NCBI GenBank assembly: GCA_031279915.1
Contig: JAITHO010000019.1
Location: 1-11,613, forward strand
Source: Tannerellaceae bacterium
Lineage (GTDB): Bacteria > Bacteroidota > Bacteroidia > Bacteroidales > Tannerellaceae
Direction of reading: 5' to 3'
Length of the DNA: 11,613 nt
Part shown: in pieces, positions 1 through 10,109 of the stretch
Layout of the letters: every line of letters begins with the position of its first letter
Position numbering within the stretch: position 1 is the stretch's first letter
Notes under the pieces: model-generated
Told to the model about the DNA's origin: nothing
Databases searched by the model: none
The model's input: the letters and a program-made list of their open reading frames with translations, nothing else
Translations under genes and position numbers: made by a program

Positions 1-159
1 GCTTTTGCGCAAGATGTTACAATGGACGAAATGATTGAGCACTGCGCTCAGTTTGTTGAGGAATTTAATAAGGATTCAGGGCAAAACTTCACACGAGAGG
101 AGGCAATTGCTCAGATGAAGGAGTATTTTCCGCTCCTGAAGCGCTGGCAGATCGCCTAG
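1..159 (+). CDS. C-terminal end of an unrecognised protein (5' truncated)
   Basis: An open frame enters from the left edge in frame 1 and ends at TAG 157-159, giving 52 residues of a C-terminus. It begins AFAQDVTMDEM and ends with the charged, probably helical stretch FTREEAIAQMKEYFPLLKRW. I do not recognise the family. The case for coding rests on the frame being open from the window edge, an ordinary residue mix (acidic helix, aromatic end), and a clear intrinsic terminator on the same strand 142 bases downstream. An internal ATG at 22 could start a 45-residue protein, but nothing like a promoter or ribosome site precedes it, so a truncated longer gene is more likely. Confidence 0.6.
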   Translation, partial: AFAQDVTMDEMIEHCAQFVEEFNKDSGQNFTREEAIAQMKEYFPLLKRWQIA

Positions 160-300
160 GGCACGCAAGAATCTTTGTGCAGATTAATCGGTCACTCCTC
201 ACAATTGCTTTACTGCATTGATTTGCCGAAAATGAAGGGGTTTTGACTATCCCGGAATTTCAGGCCAAAGTATAAACTGACGATCAGCGCCTCATCCCAC

Positions 301-342
301 AAGCGTGTGAACCTTTCTCCGGAAAGGCTTACACGCTTTTTT
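301..342 (+). terminator. Rho-independent terminator after the partial first gene
   Basis: AAGCGTGT (301-308) pairs with ACACGCTT (331-338), and inside it CCTTTC (312-317) pairs with GAAAGG (322-327) around a short TCCG loop. A run of six T (337-342) follows on the + strand. On the minus strand the outer arm is not followed by T, so the site fits the + strand gene ending at 159 rather than the methyltransferase gene that ends at 356 from the other side. Bases 160-300 hold nothing else that I can identify. Confidence 0.8.
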
Positions 343-355
343 ATGCGACAGTATG

Positions 356-1720
356 TCATCCGCCTTCATCTCCTGAGGGCCTATTTTGCCGGATTCGCCA
401 TTCCGGAGGGTACAAATTATTGATACGGGAGCCTAACTGCTTGGCGAAACCCAGAGGCAGGCCGCGATGAGTTAGCAATACATATCCGGCGCGACAGTCG
501 ATGTGTAGCGTGTCTTTGCGGAGGTAGGCGATGGCGGTTGGCAGATCAACTTCAACGGTTTGGAACGCATTTCGGTTTAGAGCGATGCTCATTGCAAGGG
601 CGTGCGTCGGAACCATATCTTTCCCTTTCAGCTCGCAAATGTTGATGCCGGGCGATGCGGTGCGAACTTGGCTTGCGAGAAAGGCATAGTCGTCGGCATG
701 AATGCGAGGCAGAGCCCTCACGATATTGTTCCTCATTTCCAGCTCGAAATCTTCGGGGCCGACGAGCCATTCGCCAAGCTGAGCCGGAGCAGTAGCTCTC
801 GATTTTTCGCGCTTCCAAGCTTTCGCGCGTCGGGGAGGCGCCATGCCGGGCTTGCGCAATGCTGCAAGGAAAAAGCCTTCGCCCCTGATTCGATGGGGGA
901 GAAAGCGATAAACGGGGAAGTTGTACAGCAAATTTCCCGCAACTCCCCAGCTTTGTTCGATTGGAATTGACAAGACTTCGGCATCGGTTTCCTTCATCAT
1001 GAAGCGAATGTTTTCTTCATTCTCCTCGGCGTTGAAGGTGCATGTACTGTACACGAAAAGGCCGCCGGGACGCAGTGCATCCCATACGTCGGCAAAAATT
1101 CTGCGCTGGCGGGCGGCGCACAGACGAACTAAGTCGGGGCTCCATGAATCAACACTTTTAGCGTATTTCCGAAACATCCCTTCGCCGGAACAGGGCATAT
1201 CCGCAACGATAATGTCGAAGAAATCTCCCAGTTGGCGGCCTATCTCCGCCGGATCATTGTTGATAACAATTGCGTTTGGATTCCCCCACTTTGTTATATT
1301 TTCCGCCAAAACTCCCACGCGACTACGAATGGCCTCGTTGCATACCAACAAGCTTCCCGCGGGAAGAACTGCGCTCAGCAAAGTCGATTTTCCTCCCGGC
1401 GCAGCGCACAGATCGAGGCATCTAACCGGCCCCTCAACCCATGCCTGCACCGCCTGAGCTACAAACATCGAGGCCGCTTCTTGCACGTAGTATGCTCCGG
1501 CATGAAAAAGCGGGTCGAATGTAAACGAGATGCGTTCCGGCAAATAGTAGCCCGATGCGCACCATTGAACGGGCTCGGCGCCAGGCGGCGGAGCTGCGTA
1601 TTTCCGAATGTTCAAGCGCAGGCTAGTCGGAGGAGTTGCCCGCATGGCGCTCGCAAACCGGTCATATTCATCGCCTAAAAGCGCTTTCGTTGCTGCCGCA
1701 AATTGATAGGGGAGGTTCAT
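356..1720 (-). CDS. rsmF: RsmF-type 16S rRNA (cytosine-C5) methyltransferase
   Basis: This 454-residue protein belongs to the NOL1/NOP2/Sun (RsmB/RsmF) family, which moves a methyl group from S-adenosylmethionine to C5 of a cytosine in ribosomal RNA. Visible motifs are the SAM-binding loop LDLCAAPGGKST (102-113), the motif IV sequence DMPCSGEG with Cys177, and motif VI YSTCTF with Cys227; the two cysteines are the pair used by this family for nucleophilic attack and product release. The C-terminal part (about 320-445, including PTHALAMSIALN and a PUA-like stretch to YPPEW) resembles the RNA-binding extension of RsmF, and full length agrees with that subgroup, so 16S C1407 is the likely target by family. 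The start begins MNLPYQF, normal for homologues. A TATTTTTG box lies only four bases before the ATG, so a leaderless message is possible. It stands alone, with the first repeat array upstream. Confidence 0.9.
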   Translation of the reverse strand: MNLPYQFAAATKALLGDEYDRFASAMRATPPTSLRLNIRKYAAPPPGAEPVQWCASGYYLPERISFTFDPLFHAGAYYVQEAASMFVAQAVQAWVEGPVRCLDLCAAPGGKSTLLSAVLPAGSLLVCNEAIRSRVGVLAENITKWGNPNAIVINNDPAEIGRQLGDFFDIIVADMPCSGEGMFRKYAKSVDSWSPDLVRLCAARQRRIFADVWDALRPGGLFVYSTCTFNAEENEENIRFMMKETDAEVLSIPIEQSWGVAGNLLYNFPVYRFLPHRIRGEGFFLAALRKPGMAPPRRAKAWKREKSRATAPAQLGEWLVGPEDFELEMRNNIVRALPRIHADDYAFLASQVRTASPGINICELKGKDMVPTHALAMSIALNRNAFQTVEVDLPTAIAYLRKDTLHIDCRAGYVLLTHRGLPLGFAKQLGSRINNLYPPEWRIRQNRPSGDEGG

Positions 1721-1724
1721 GGGC

Positions 1725-1732
1725 CAAAAATA
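1725..1732 (-). promoter_or_regulatory. Possible -7 box before rsmF
   Basis: On the minus strand TATTTTTG matches the Bacteroidetes -7 consensus TAnnTTTG. No TTTG-like -33 box lies 17-21 bases upstream. The box ends four bases before the ATG, which would put the transcript start at or next to the start codon. The region is T-rich, so a chance match is quite possible. Confidence 0.3.
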
Positions 1733-1832
1733 TAAATTAGGAAGGGTTTTCTTTTAAGGAAGGCGATATTTCGGATGGCTCCTGTGCTCAATTTCCTATT
1801 GATTCCTTCACCAAAAATCGCCGGCCCCTTCT

Positions 1833-2341
1833 CCCATCGAGGGATTTTTCCCCCACAACTTATCGGCCAAATCCCCACCGAGGGAAATCACCCCCACAAC
1901 TTATCGGCCAAATCCCTCGCCGAGGGAAATCTCCACCACAACTTATTGGCAAAACCCTTCGCTAGGGAAAGCTCCAAAACGTTTTTTCGGCCAATCCCCT
2001 CGCGAGGGAAAACTCCAAAACGTTTTTTTAGCCAATCCCCTCGCGAGGGAAAACTCCACCACAATGTTTTGGAGCTTTCCCTCGCGAGGGGTTTTATACA
2101 ATTTTCCCATTTTTCGGGTTTCAGAGCCGATGGAAGCCCCCAAAACAAAGTTTTGGAGCTCTTACATGCCGAGGGAGGCGATAATTTTGCCCGATTCTTT
2201 GAATAACTCAACGTGGGACAGGGGTAAAATAAAGTTTTGGCCCAATCCCTCGCCATGGGATTCGCAACTTTTTTTGTTTTGGAGGTTTCACTAGCGAGGG
2301 GATCCGGTGAAAATGTTGAATTGGGAAATCCCCTCGCGAGG
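1833..2341. repeat. Array 1: CCCTCGCGAGGG palindromes every 41-42 bp
   Basis: A palindromic core CCCTCGCGAGGG or a decayed form recurs at 1833-1843, 1873-1884, 1914-1926, 1955-1967, 1997-2008, 2038-2049, 2079-2090, about 2165-2175, 2247-2259, 2290-2300 and 2331-2341. Core centres step by 40.5-42 bp, or by about 84 where one core has decayed (near 2127 and 2211). The 1997, 2038 and 2079 copies are perfect 12-bp palindromes. Spacers are related too: one type reads core, AAAACTCC or AAAGCTCC, AAAACG with a T run, then GGCCAATCC into the next core. From 2070 on some units run in the opposite orientation. Flanking coding regions are rsmF (its start at 1720) and the end of the beta-galactosidase gene (2474). 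No credible gene lies in the stretch, since 41 bp is not a multiple of three. Confidence 0.9.
2037..2091. repeat. Large inverted repeat inside array 1
   Basis: Two array units face each other. The arm 2037-2058 (CCCCTCGCGAGGG, then AAAACTCCA) pairs with 2070-2091 (TGGAGC, then TTTCCCTCGCGAGGGG) at 21 of 22 positions around an 11-base loop. Each arm also contains a self-palindromic 12-bp core. The segment could form a cruciform in DNA or a very stable hairpin in RNA from either strand. No T run follows on either strand, so it is not a classic terminator. Confidence 0.85.
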
Positions 2342-2386
2342 ATTTTCAGAAAAAAAATATTTGTAAAACCTTCACTAGAATTGCAA

Positions 2387-2434
2387 CGGCAGCAAAAAGC
2401 TCATTTACCAACGTAAAATTCGCTTTTGCTGCCG
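2387..2434 (-). terminator. lacZ: Long hairpin just after the beta-galactosidase stop
   Basis: CGGCAGCAAAAAGC (2387-2400) pairs with GCTTTTGCTGCCG (2422-2434) with one extra A in the first arm; a second stem TTTAC/GTAAA closes on the 4-base loop CAAC inside it. The hairpin begins 39 bases after the beta-galactosidase stop. No T run follows the stem on either strand, but the stem ends are GC-rich and the closing arm read on the minus strand contains TTTTT. It is the most likely 3' end of the beta-galactosidase message; a processing or stabilising hairpin is the alternative. Confidence 0.5.
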
Positions 2435-2473
2435 AAGCGTAATGCAGGAAAAGGCTGCTATTTGAAGCGACCT

Positions 2474-5614
<3,141 letters not shown>

Positions 5615-5654
5615 TTACGATAATAGTCGATTTAACGTTACGGGGTCAATGCGG

Positions 5655-5685
5655 CAAAGATAGTATTATAATAATGCAAGGAAAA
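5655..5685 (-). promoter_or_regulatory. lacZ: Bacteroidetes-type promoter of lacZ
   Basis: On the minus strand a TTTT box (5682-5685), exactly 19 bases, then TATCTTTG (5655-5662) fit the Bacteroidetes housekeeping pattern TTTG-N19-TAnnTTTG with one mismatch in the -33 box. The expected transcript start near 5650 gives a leader of about 50 bases before the ATG at 5596. The same two boxes with the same spacing precede tyrS. Confidence 0.7.
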
Positions 5686-5733
5686 CGGATGAGGGTCGGA
5701 AAGTTGTTGCGGGGCGAGGAAATAAGTGCCCCC

Positions 5734-6843
5734 TCAATCCGAATCCTCTTGCTGCTGTTCGTTGTGCAGATACAAGAAATGCTTCTCAGCCAGCACGTGC
5801 CTTGGGTCTATTTCCAGAGCTCTTTTGTATGATTCGAGCGCTTGGGGGAAGTTGTGAATCGCATAATATGAGTTCCCGGCAACAACGTGAGCTTCCACAA
5901 GCCGCGGATTTAATTCCAAAGCCATTTCGCATGCATGCAGCGCTTCTATATAATCTTTTTTTGCGAACATAGCGTTGCCGAGCATGACATAAAGTTTGCC
6001 GTCGTTCGGACTTAGTTCGAGCGCTTTCCGGCAGGTAGAGATGGCCGATTCGTATCGTTCGTCGGCAATGTAAGCGTTAGCCTGAATGGCATAAATGTCG
6101 GGATTATTCCCGTCCAGATGTATTGCCTGCCGATATATTTCGATAGCCTGCACAGCGTTTCCTTGCAGTAGAAAAACATTGCCGAGGGCGGTATAAGCCT
6201 CAACGTAATCCGGCTTCAATTTGATAGCCTCTTCGAGAGGTTTTACGGCCGATTGATAGTCTTGGCAGGCCACAAAAGCGAGTCCGAGCATTAGCAATGC
6301 TTCAACATGCTTGTTGTTGATTAGGATTGATTTCTCCAGCATTTCGATGGCGCTTTTGTTGAGTTCATTCTTCAAATAAGCTTTCCCCAAATGATAATAT
6401 GCGTCGCTGTTTGTTGGATCGAATACGACGTTAGACTCGAAGTATTCAATGGCTTTTTGGTAGTCGTTTTGCAGGAAATAAATTTCTCCGAGATGATAAT
6501 AAGCGGCGCTGTAATGAGGATCGAGGCGAATTACCTGTTTGAAGGCTTCGATTGCCGGCGTAAAATCATTGCGCATTGCATAAAACTTCCCTTTCAGGAA
6601 GTATGCGTCTGTGCGATTACTGTCCAGCATTATTGCTTGTTCGATTACTTGAAGTATATTCTCGTCTTCGTTTTCGCCGGATGTATTCTCTTGTGAAATG
6701 AAATTAAATTGGCTGGCGTTATCAATCGAAACGAAGCTAGGTCGTCGGCCTTGGAGTACGATTTCGGTAATCATAAATGCGATGATTCCGAGCAGCGCAA
6801 ATTCAAAAAACATCAATGCAAAATTCTCCATATCTGTTATCAT
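5734..6843 (-). CDS. Membrane-anchored TPR-repeat protein
   Basis: A 369-residue protein with one N-terminal hydrophobic segment (about 7-29), an acidic, polar linker (about 41-62, rich in Ser, Asn and Glu), then eight tetratricopeptide repeats of exactly 34 residues starting at 78, 112, 146, 180, 214, 248, 282 and 316. Typical positions are visible, such as AYYHLG at helix A and LDP or FDP at the repeat ends; a half repeat precedes the first. The tail QQQEDSD is polar. TPR superhelices bind peptides or proteins, so this is probably a scaffold or assembly factor. The side of the inner membrane cannot be fixed: the short acidic N-terminus and the QGRR after the segment favour an N-out arrangement with a cytoplasmic TPR domain. 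Met5 is an alternative start. It is apart from its neighbours, with array 2 upstream and the lacZ promoter 50 bases after its stop. The exact role is unknown. Confidence 0.88.
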   Translation of the reverse strand: MITDMENFALMFFEFALLGIIAFMITEIVLQGRRPSFVSIDNASQFNFISQENTSGENEDENILQVIEQAIMLDSNRTDAYFLKGKFYAMRNDFTPAIEAFKQVIRLDPHYSAAYYHLGEIYFLQNDYQKAIEYFESNVVFDPTNSDAYYHLGKAYLKNELNKSAIEMLEKSILINNKHVEALLMLGLAFVACQDYQSAVKPLEEAIKLKPDYVEAYTALGNVFLLQGNAVQAIEIYRQAIHLDGNNPDIYAIQANAYIADERYESAISTCRKALELSPNDGKLYVMLGNAMFAKKDYIEALHACEMALELNPRLVEAHVVAGNSYYAIHNFPQALESYKRALEIDPRHVLAEKHFLYLHNEQQQEDSD

Positions 6844-7302
6844 TATTTTGTTTTTGATTTAGGCCGCAAGTTATATATTTTCTAATTAATTGAAGCAAGT
6901 TTCGCTGCATTAATCAGGAGATTCTATCTGTTTTCCGCATAAATACCTTATAAAATATAGGCGAAGGGGAGCTGTTTATGATTTGACTGCAACAATACCT
7001 CATTTCCTTTCCTAAAAGCTCTTCTTAACTTTTGCCGATTGAAGTACCTCCGAAGGACAGTAATTTCTGCATATAATGGCTTTCATTTTGGCGAACAACA
7101 TTGCATTTCTTCCCTTTTATTTGCTTTGGGGATATTGATTTCAGGAATCATAGTTGATGGCTTATTTCGAGCTATGAACTGAGGCTTTTCCTGTTCTTTA
7201 CAGCATTATTCGGAGAGATATTATCTCTGAATCTCCGCTAAAGCATCCTTCAAAGTAATGTGCCGATATTTTCCGGCTAAAGGACATTTTTGGGAGGGAT
7301 TA
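6844..7302. other. Gene-free stretch upstream of the TPR gene
   Basis: AT-rich sequence without a convincing gene on either strand. Imperfect -7 box matches on the minus strand occur at 6990-6997 (TATTGTTG) and near 7251 but none is good enough to call as the TPR promoter. A short inverted repeat AGAGAT-ATT-ATCTCT lies near 7213-7227. I see no RNA gene here. Confidence 0.5.
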
Positions 7303-7521
7303 TACCCCGTTCGCTAACCTTCCAGCCCAAGTTTGGAGCATCGCCAACAATGTTGAAAGCTTCCCACGCAAGTCGATCACGCTACCAACAATGTTGAAAG
7401 CTTCCCAGGCAAGTCGATCGCGCTACCAACATTGTTGAAAGCTTCCCCGAGCAAGTCGCTCGCGCTACCAACATTGTTGAAAGCTTCCCCGAGCAAGTTG
7501 CTCACGCTACCAACATTGTTG
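7303..7521. repeat. Array 2: tandem 41-42 bp units with a CAACATTGTTG dyad
   Basis: Units begin with CCAACAATGTTG or CCAACATTGTTG at 7344, 7385, 7426, 7468 and 7510 (the last only the dyad), with steps of 41, 41, 42 and 42 bp. After the dyad each unit reads AAAGCTTCCC, then GCAAGTCG and a CGCTA end. Copies 1 and 2 agree at 39 of 41 bases, copies 3 and 4 at 40 of 42, so this array is younger or better homogenised than the other two. Copies 3 and 4 also carry a second dyad, GAGC-AAGTC-GCTC and GAGC-AAGTT-GCTC. A decayed unit precedes the array from about 7303 (CTTCCAGCCCAAGT is recognisable). It lies between the acyltransferase stop (7632) and the TPR gene start (6843). Bases 7522-7631 hold no other feature beyond a bulged GGGCTATG/CATAGC dyad. 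Confidence 0.92.
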
Positions 7522-7631
7522 ACGGAGCGCCTAACTTGGATAAGGGAGGTTGGCCGCCAAGACAATTTAAGGGAAAACCGTATGGAATTTGGGCTATGGA
7601 AGCATAGCGAAGCCCGATCTCCAGCAGAGTT

Positions 7632-8465
7632 TCATTCCTCCACCTTCGCTCCATAAGTTTGCCGATAAAGAAAATCGGCAAGCTCGTCATCGTCCGTAAT
7701 GGAGCTTATCGTAGAAGCGGGAATTGGAGCGCCTATGTGAACGTGAGCGGTTTTGCCGTGCTTGTTAAATACTTCTGCGGGGATTCGTAGAGTGCGGATG
7801 CGCCAGCTTATTTTTCCGAGAATATAGAAGTAAATGGAGTTTCGGAAGTCGAAATAAACGGGAAAGACTGGCGCATGCGACTTGCGAATCAGACGGATCA
7901 CGTTGCGCGTCCATGGCAAATCGAGTATCTCTCTCATCCAGTTATGTCCGAACGAAATGGCGCCTGCTGGAAAAAATCCCATCGGATGCCCTTCGCTCAG
8001 ATGAGCAAGCGAGGCGCGGATGCCGTTCACGTTTCGGATGTCGGGGCCTTGATTGCCGGAATTGGGATTCACGGAAATGAAATTGTCGTTCATCGCCCAG
8101 ATATTCGATAGCAAGCCATTGACCATGACTCGGAAGTCGGGACGCCTTGAGGCAAATATGTCGATCAGGATAATTCCGTCGAGCGAGCCAATCGGATGGT
8201 TAGAAACGGTCACGAACGAGCCGGAGGGCAGTTCGTCGAGATACCTGGCATTGTGTATCTTGTATGAAACCTCTATTAAGGGATCGCTAAGCAGCGCTGA
8301 TGTAAATTCTGCACCTTTCAGGTGACAACTGTTGGCATGAACCTGATTTACTTTGTCTACACTTAACCATTTTATTATCGCATTTCCCACATAAACGCCC
8401 ATCTTGCTTTTGAACAGCGCTGAAAAATCTTGCAAGAAGGTTATATCTAAAACATCTTTTTTCAT
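7632..8465 (-). CDS. PlsC/GlsA-like lysophospholipid acyltransferase
   Basis: A 277-residue member of the LPLAT (PlsC-like) superfamily, which moves an acyl chain from acyl-ACP or acyl-CoA to a hydroxyl of a lipid precursor at the inner membrane. The catalytic motif is NHPIGSLDG (89-97), with His90 and Asp96 in the HX5D spacing typical of the hemolysin/OlsA/GlsA branch rather than HX4D. The substrate-binding motif FPAGAISF (165-172) and the stretch DLPWTRNVIRLIRK followed by APVFPVYF also match that branch. In Bacteroides, GlsA of this branch acylates monoacyl glycine in glycine-lipid synthesis, but its usual GNAT partner GlsB is absent here. It is the last gene of the four-gene operon, nine bases after the CDP-alcohol phosphatidyltransferase stop, so a role in the same lipid pathway is likely. 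The exact acceptor is unknown. Confidence 0.85.
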   Translation of the reverse strand: MKKDVLDITFLQDFSALFKSKMGVYVGNAIIKWLSVDKVNQVHANSCHLKGAEFTSALLSDPLIEVSYKIHNARYLDELPSGSFVTVSNHPIGSLDGIILIDIFASRRPDFRVMVNGLLSNIWAMNDNFISVNPNSGNQGPDIRNVNGIRASLAHLSEGHPMGFFPAGAISFGHNWMREILDLPWTRNVIRLIRKSHAPVFPVYFDFRNSIYFYILGKISWRIRTLRIPAEVFNKHGKTAHVHIGAPIPASTISSITDDDELADFLYRQTYGAKVEE

Positions 8466-8474
8466 GGCGTAAAA

Positions 8475-9353
8475 TTATGCAATTTTTACACATACGCGTT
8501 CATGTTTTTTAATGGCTGTTATTAAAACGAGATTAAGGACTATTGTCTCATATAGTAAGTAGATCCATACATGGTCTGTCAGGACGATGGCAAATAGGGC
8601 TATGCTTCGCCCGTTAAAGGTCATCAGGTCAATTATCCGCATGATCTTCTTGCTTTGCTTGCGGAATGTGAGCCGTATGCTGTTCGGAATATCTTCGCCA
8701 TAACGTTGGCGAAGATTCTTCAGCATAATTTGCAATTGCGGAGTAACTGATTCCTGGAGCGTGGTGTAATATTTATAGGCTTCGTAAAATATGCGCCGCA
8801 AGCCGGGAGCTGTTGCATCGCCTGAGCGTTTTACCTGCTCTGCCGACTGAAAATCTGTTCCCTTCTCGCCGCCTATGAAGAACAGATGGAGTGTTTTGTA
8901 ATAGTCTGTTACGTTCGACTGTACAAGATGCGACAATCCTGAAATAAGTGCGGGTAAGAAAAACCAATAGTTGCCATACTGCATCGACAACCGCATCGCA
9001 AGCCCCACGTAGATGGCGATGAACCAGATATCGCCTGCCACGCCGTCGAGGATGCGCCCAAGGGTTGTTTTCTTGCCCGTTAGCCGCGCAAGCTGTCCGT
9101 CGACGCAGTCGAGTATATTTGCGATAACCAGCATAAATATTCCCCACATATTGCTTATCCTGTCGGGCATATAGAAGAAATATCCCGCCGATGCGCCGAT
9201 GAAGATGGAAACAATTGTCACCGTATTAGGCGTTACTCCCAGTGGCTGCAGCAGCCGCGCAACGGCGTATCCTATCGGACGATAAAACATACGGTCGATA
9301 ATGTTTTCCGTTTCTATTGATTTAAGCGATGCCAAATATCCCGATACTTTCAT
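8475..9353 (-). CDS. CDP-alcohol phosphatidyltransferase family protein
   Basis: A 292-residue polytopic membrane enzyme that joins an alcohol to a phospho-group carried by a CDP-linked donor, releasing CMP. The family signature is D82-x2-D85-G-x2-A-R90-x8-G99-x3-D103, in DCVDGQLAR and GRILDGVAGD. The fourth aspartate, expected at 107, is Gly107, with Asp108 next to it. Hydrophobic segments are visible at about 44-61, 67-81, 108-120, 127-145, 247-262 and 264-281. A hydrophilic stretch of about 90 residues (152-245) between membrane segments makes it longer than PgsA or PssA, which are near 180-250. It sits nine bases after the SDR gene and nine before the acyltransferase, and an upstream cytidylyltransferase could supply its CDP-alcohol. 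The substrate cannot be read from the sequence; an inositol-phosphate or polyol head group is possible. Confidence 0.88.
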   Translation of the reverse strand: MKVSGYLASLKSIETENIIDRMFYRPIGYAVARLLQPLGVTPNTVTIVSIFIGASAGYFFYMPDRISNMWGIFMLVIANILDCVDGQLARLTGKKTTLGRILDGVAGDIWFIAIYVGLAMRLSMQYGNYWFFLPALISGLSHLVQSNVTDYYKTLHLFFIGGEKGTDFQSAEQVKRSGDATAPGLRRIFYEAYKYYTTLQESVTPQLQIMLKNLRQRYGEDIPNSIRLTFRKQSKKIMRIIDLMTFNGRSIALFAIVLTDHVWIYLLYETIVLNLVLITAIKKHERVCVKIA

Positions 9354-9362
9354 TGGTTTCTT

Positions 9363-10109
9363 TCAGCGAAATGAATAACCTCCGTCGGCAGAAATAACGG
9401 AGCCGTTAAGATATGAATGCTCAATTGCCAGGAGATAGAGTTCGGCTATTTCCTCTGGCCGGCAAAAGCGTTGGAGGGATATTTTGGCGGCTATGCTTGC
9501 CCGCAGCTCTTCCTTTTTGCTTTTTTGCCAATCGGTGTCCACGAATCCGGGCGCGATGGCATTCACTCTAATATTATATGGAGCCAGGAATTTCACGAGA
9601 TTTTTCGTCAATGCATGAACCGCGCTCTTGCCTACGCCATAAGCCAGCGAGGCCGCGTGAGGATGCTCTCCCATAGCCGAGCCGGTAAAGACTACGCTTC
9701 CGCCACGCCTCAACAGCTCTTCTCCAAGCATCTGCTGCAAAAGAAAGACTGGGAAATGAACATTGCCGAAGAAAACCCTCTCCCATTCCTCCATCCGAAT
9801 CGCTTCAAAAGGGCAACGATAAGTCAAGCCGGCATTAAATATCAGAGCGTCGATCGTCCATTGCATCTCTCGCAAAGCGCCGGTTATCCTCCCAACGCTT
9901 TCCTTTTCTCCCACATCCGCCCGGAGCAATGCTACCTCCACTGCAAATCCTTCGCTCAATTCCCGACGGGCCTTAAGCGCAGCAGGCTCGTCGGCCCAAT
10001 AGGTGAGCAACAAATCGTAGCCCGAACGCGCCATCACCCGCGCAACGGCCAAGCCAATGCCCTTCGTCCCGCCCGTAATTAGAATATGTTTTGTGCTGCT
10101 ATTGTTCAT
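9363..10109 (-). CDS. FabG-like short-chain dehydrogenase/reductase
   Basis: A 248-residue classical SDR enzyme, by family an NAD(P)H-dependent carbonyl or alcohol oxidoreductase. It shows the cofactor motif TGGTKGIG (12-19), Asp65 in RADV, NAG (92-94), Asn116, Ser144 in TGSAMG and the catalytic Y157GVGK161, then PG (187-188) and the C-terminal GSVISADGGY typical of FabG relatives. I use the ATG at 10107-10109, which overlaps the end of the cytidylyltransferase gene by 11 bases and puts the Rossmann strand at the usual distance; an upstream ATG at 10172 would add 21 non-homologous-looking residues (MRSSYLCDERR) inside the previous gene. As the second gene of the operon it may reduce a keto group in the alcohol to be activated, or a 3-ketoacyl intermediate. 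Whether it is a true 3-oxoacyl-ACP reductase cannot be told. Confidence 0.87.
   Translation of the reverse strand: MNNSSTKHILITGGTKGIGLAVARVMARSGYDLLLTYWADEPAALKARRELSEGFAVEVALLRADVGEKESVGRITGALREMQWTIDALIFNAGLTYRCPFEAIRMEEWERVFFGNVHFPVFLLQQMLGEELLRRGGSVVFTGSAMGEHPHAASLAYGVGKSAVHALTKNLVKFLAPYNIRVNAIAPGFVDTDWQKSKKEELRASIAAKISLQRFCRPEEIAELYLLAIEHSYLNGSVISADGGYSFR

Noticed and set aside
1833..2341. CRISPR array
   Set aside because: The repeated core is only 12 bp, the sequence between cores is itself repeated rather than unique, some units are inverted, and no cas genes are present. The same reasoning applies to the arrays at 7303-7521 and 10828-11250.
5711..5732. Terminator after the TPR gene (GGGGC/GCCCC)
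   Set aside because: Only five base pairs around a 13-base or longer loop and no T run; too weak to call.
7076..7138. 20-residue hydrophobic peptide frame (MAFILANNIAFLPFYLLWGY) on the + strand
   Set aside because: Such short frames are expected by chance in AT-rich DNA; no promoter box or ribosome site precedes it. Only expression data or conservation would revive it.
7377..7565. Minus-strand frame coding a 14-residue repeat (NNVGSASDLLGEAF)
   Set aside because: It arises from the 42-bp units of array 2. The 41-bp copies break the frame, there is no promoter or ribosome site, and the peptide resembles no known family.
7589..7615. Terminator after the acyltransferase gene (GGGCTATG/CATAGC dyad)
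   Set aside because: The stem needs a bulge of several bases and no T run follows on the minus strand.
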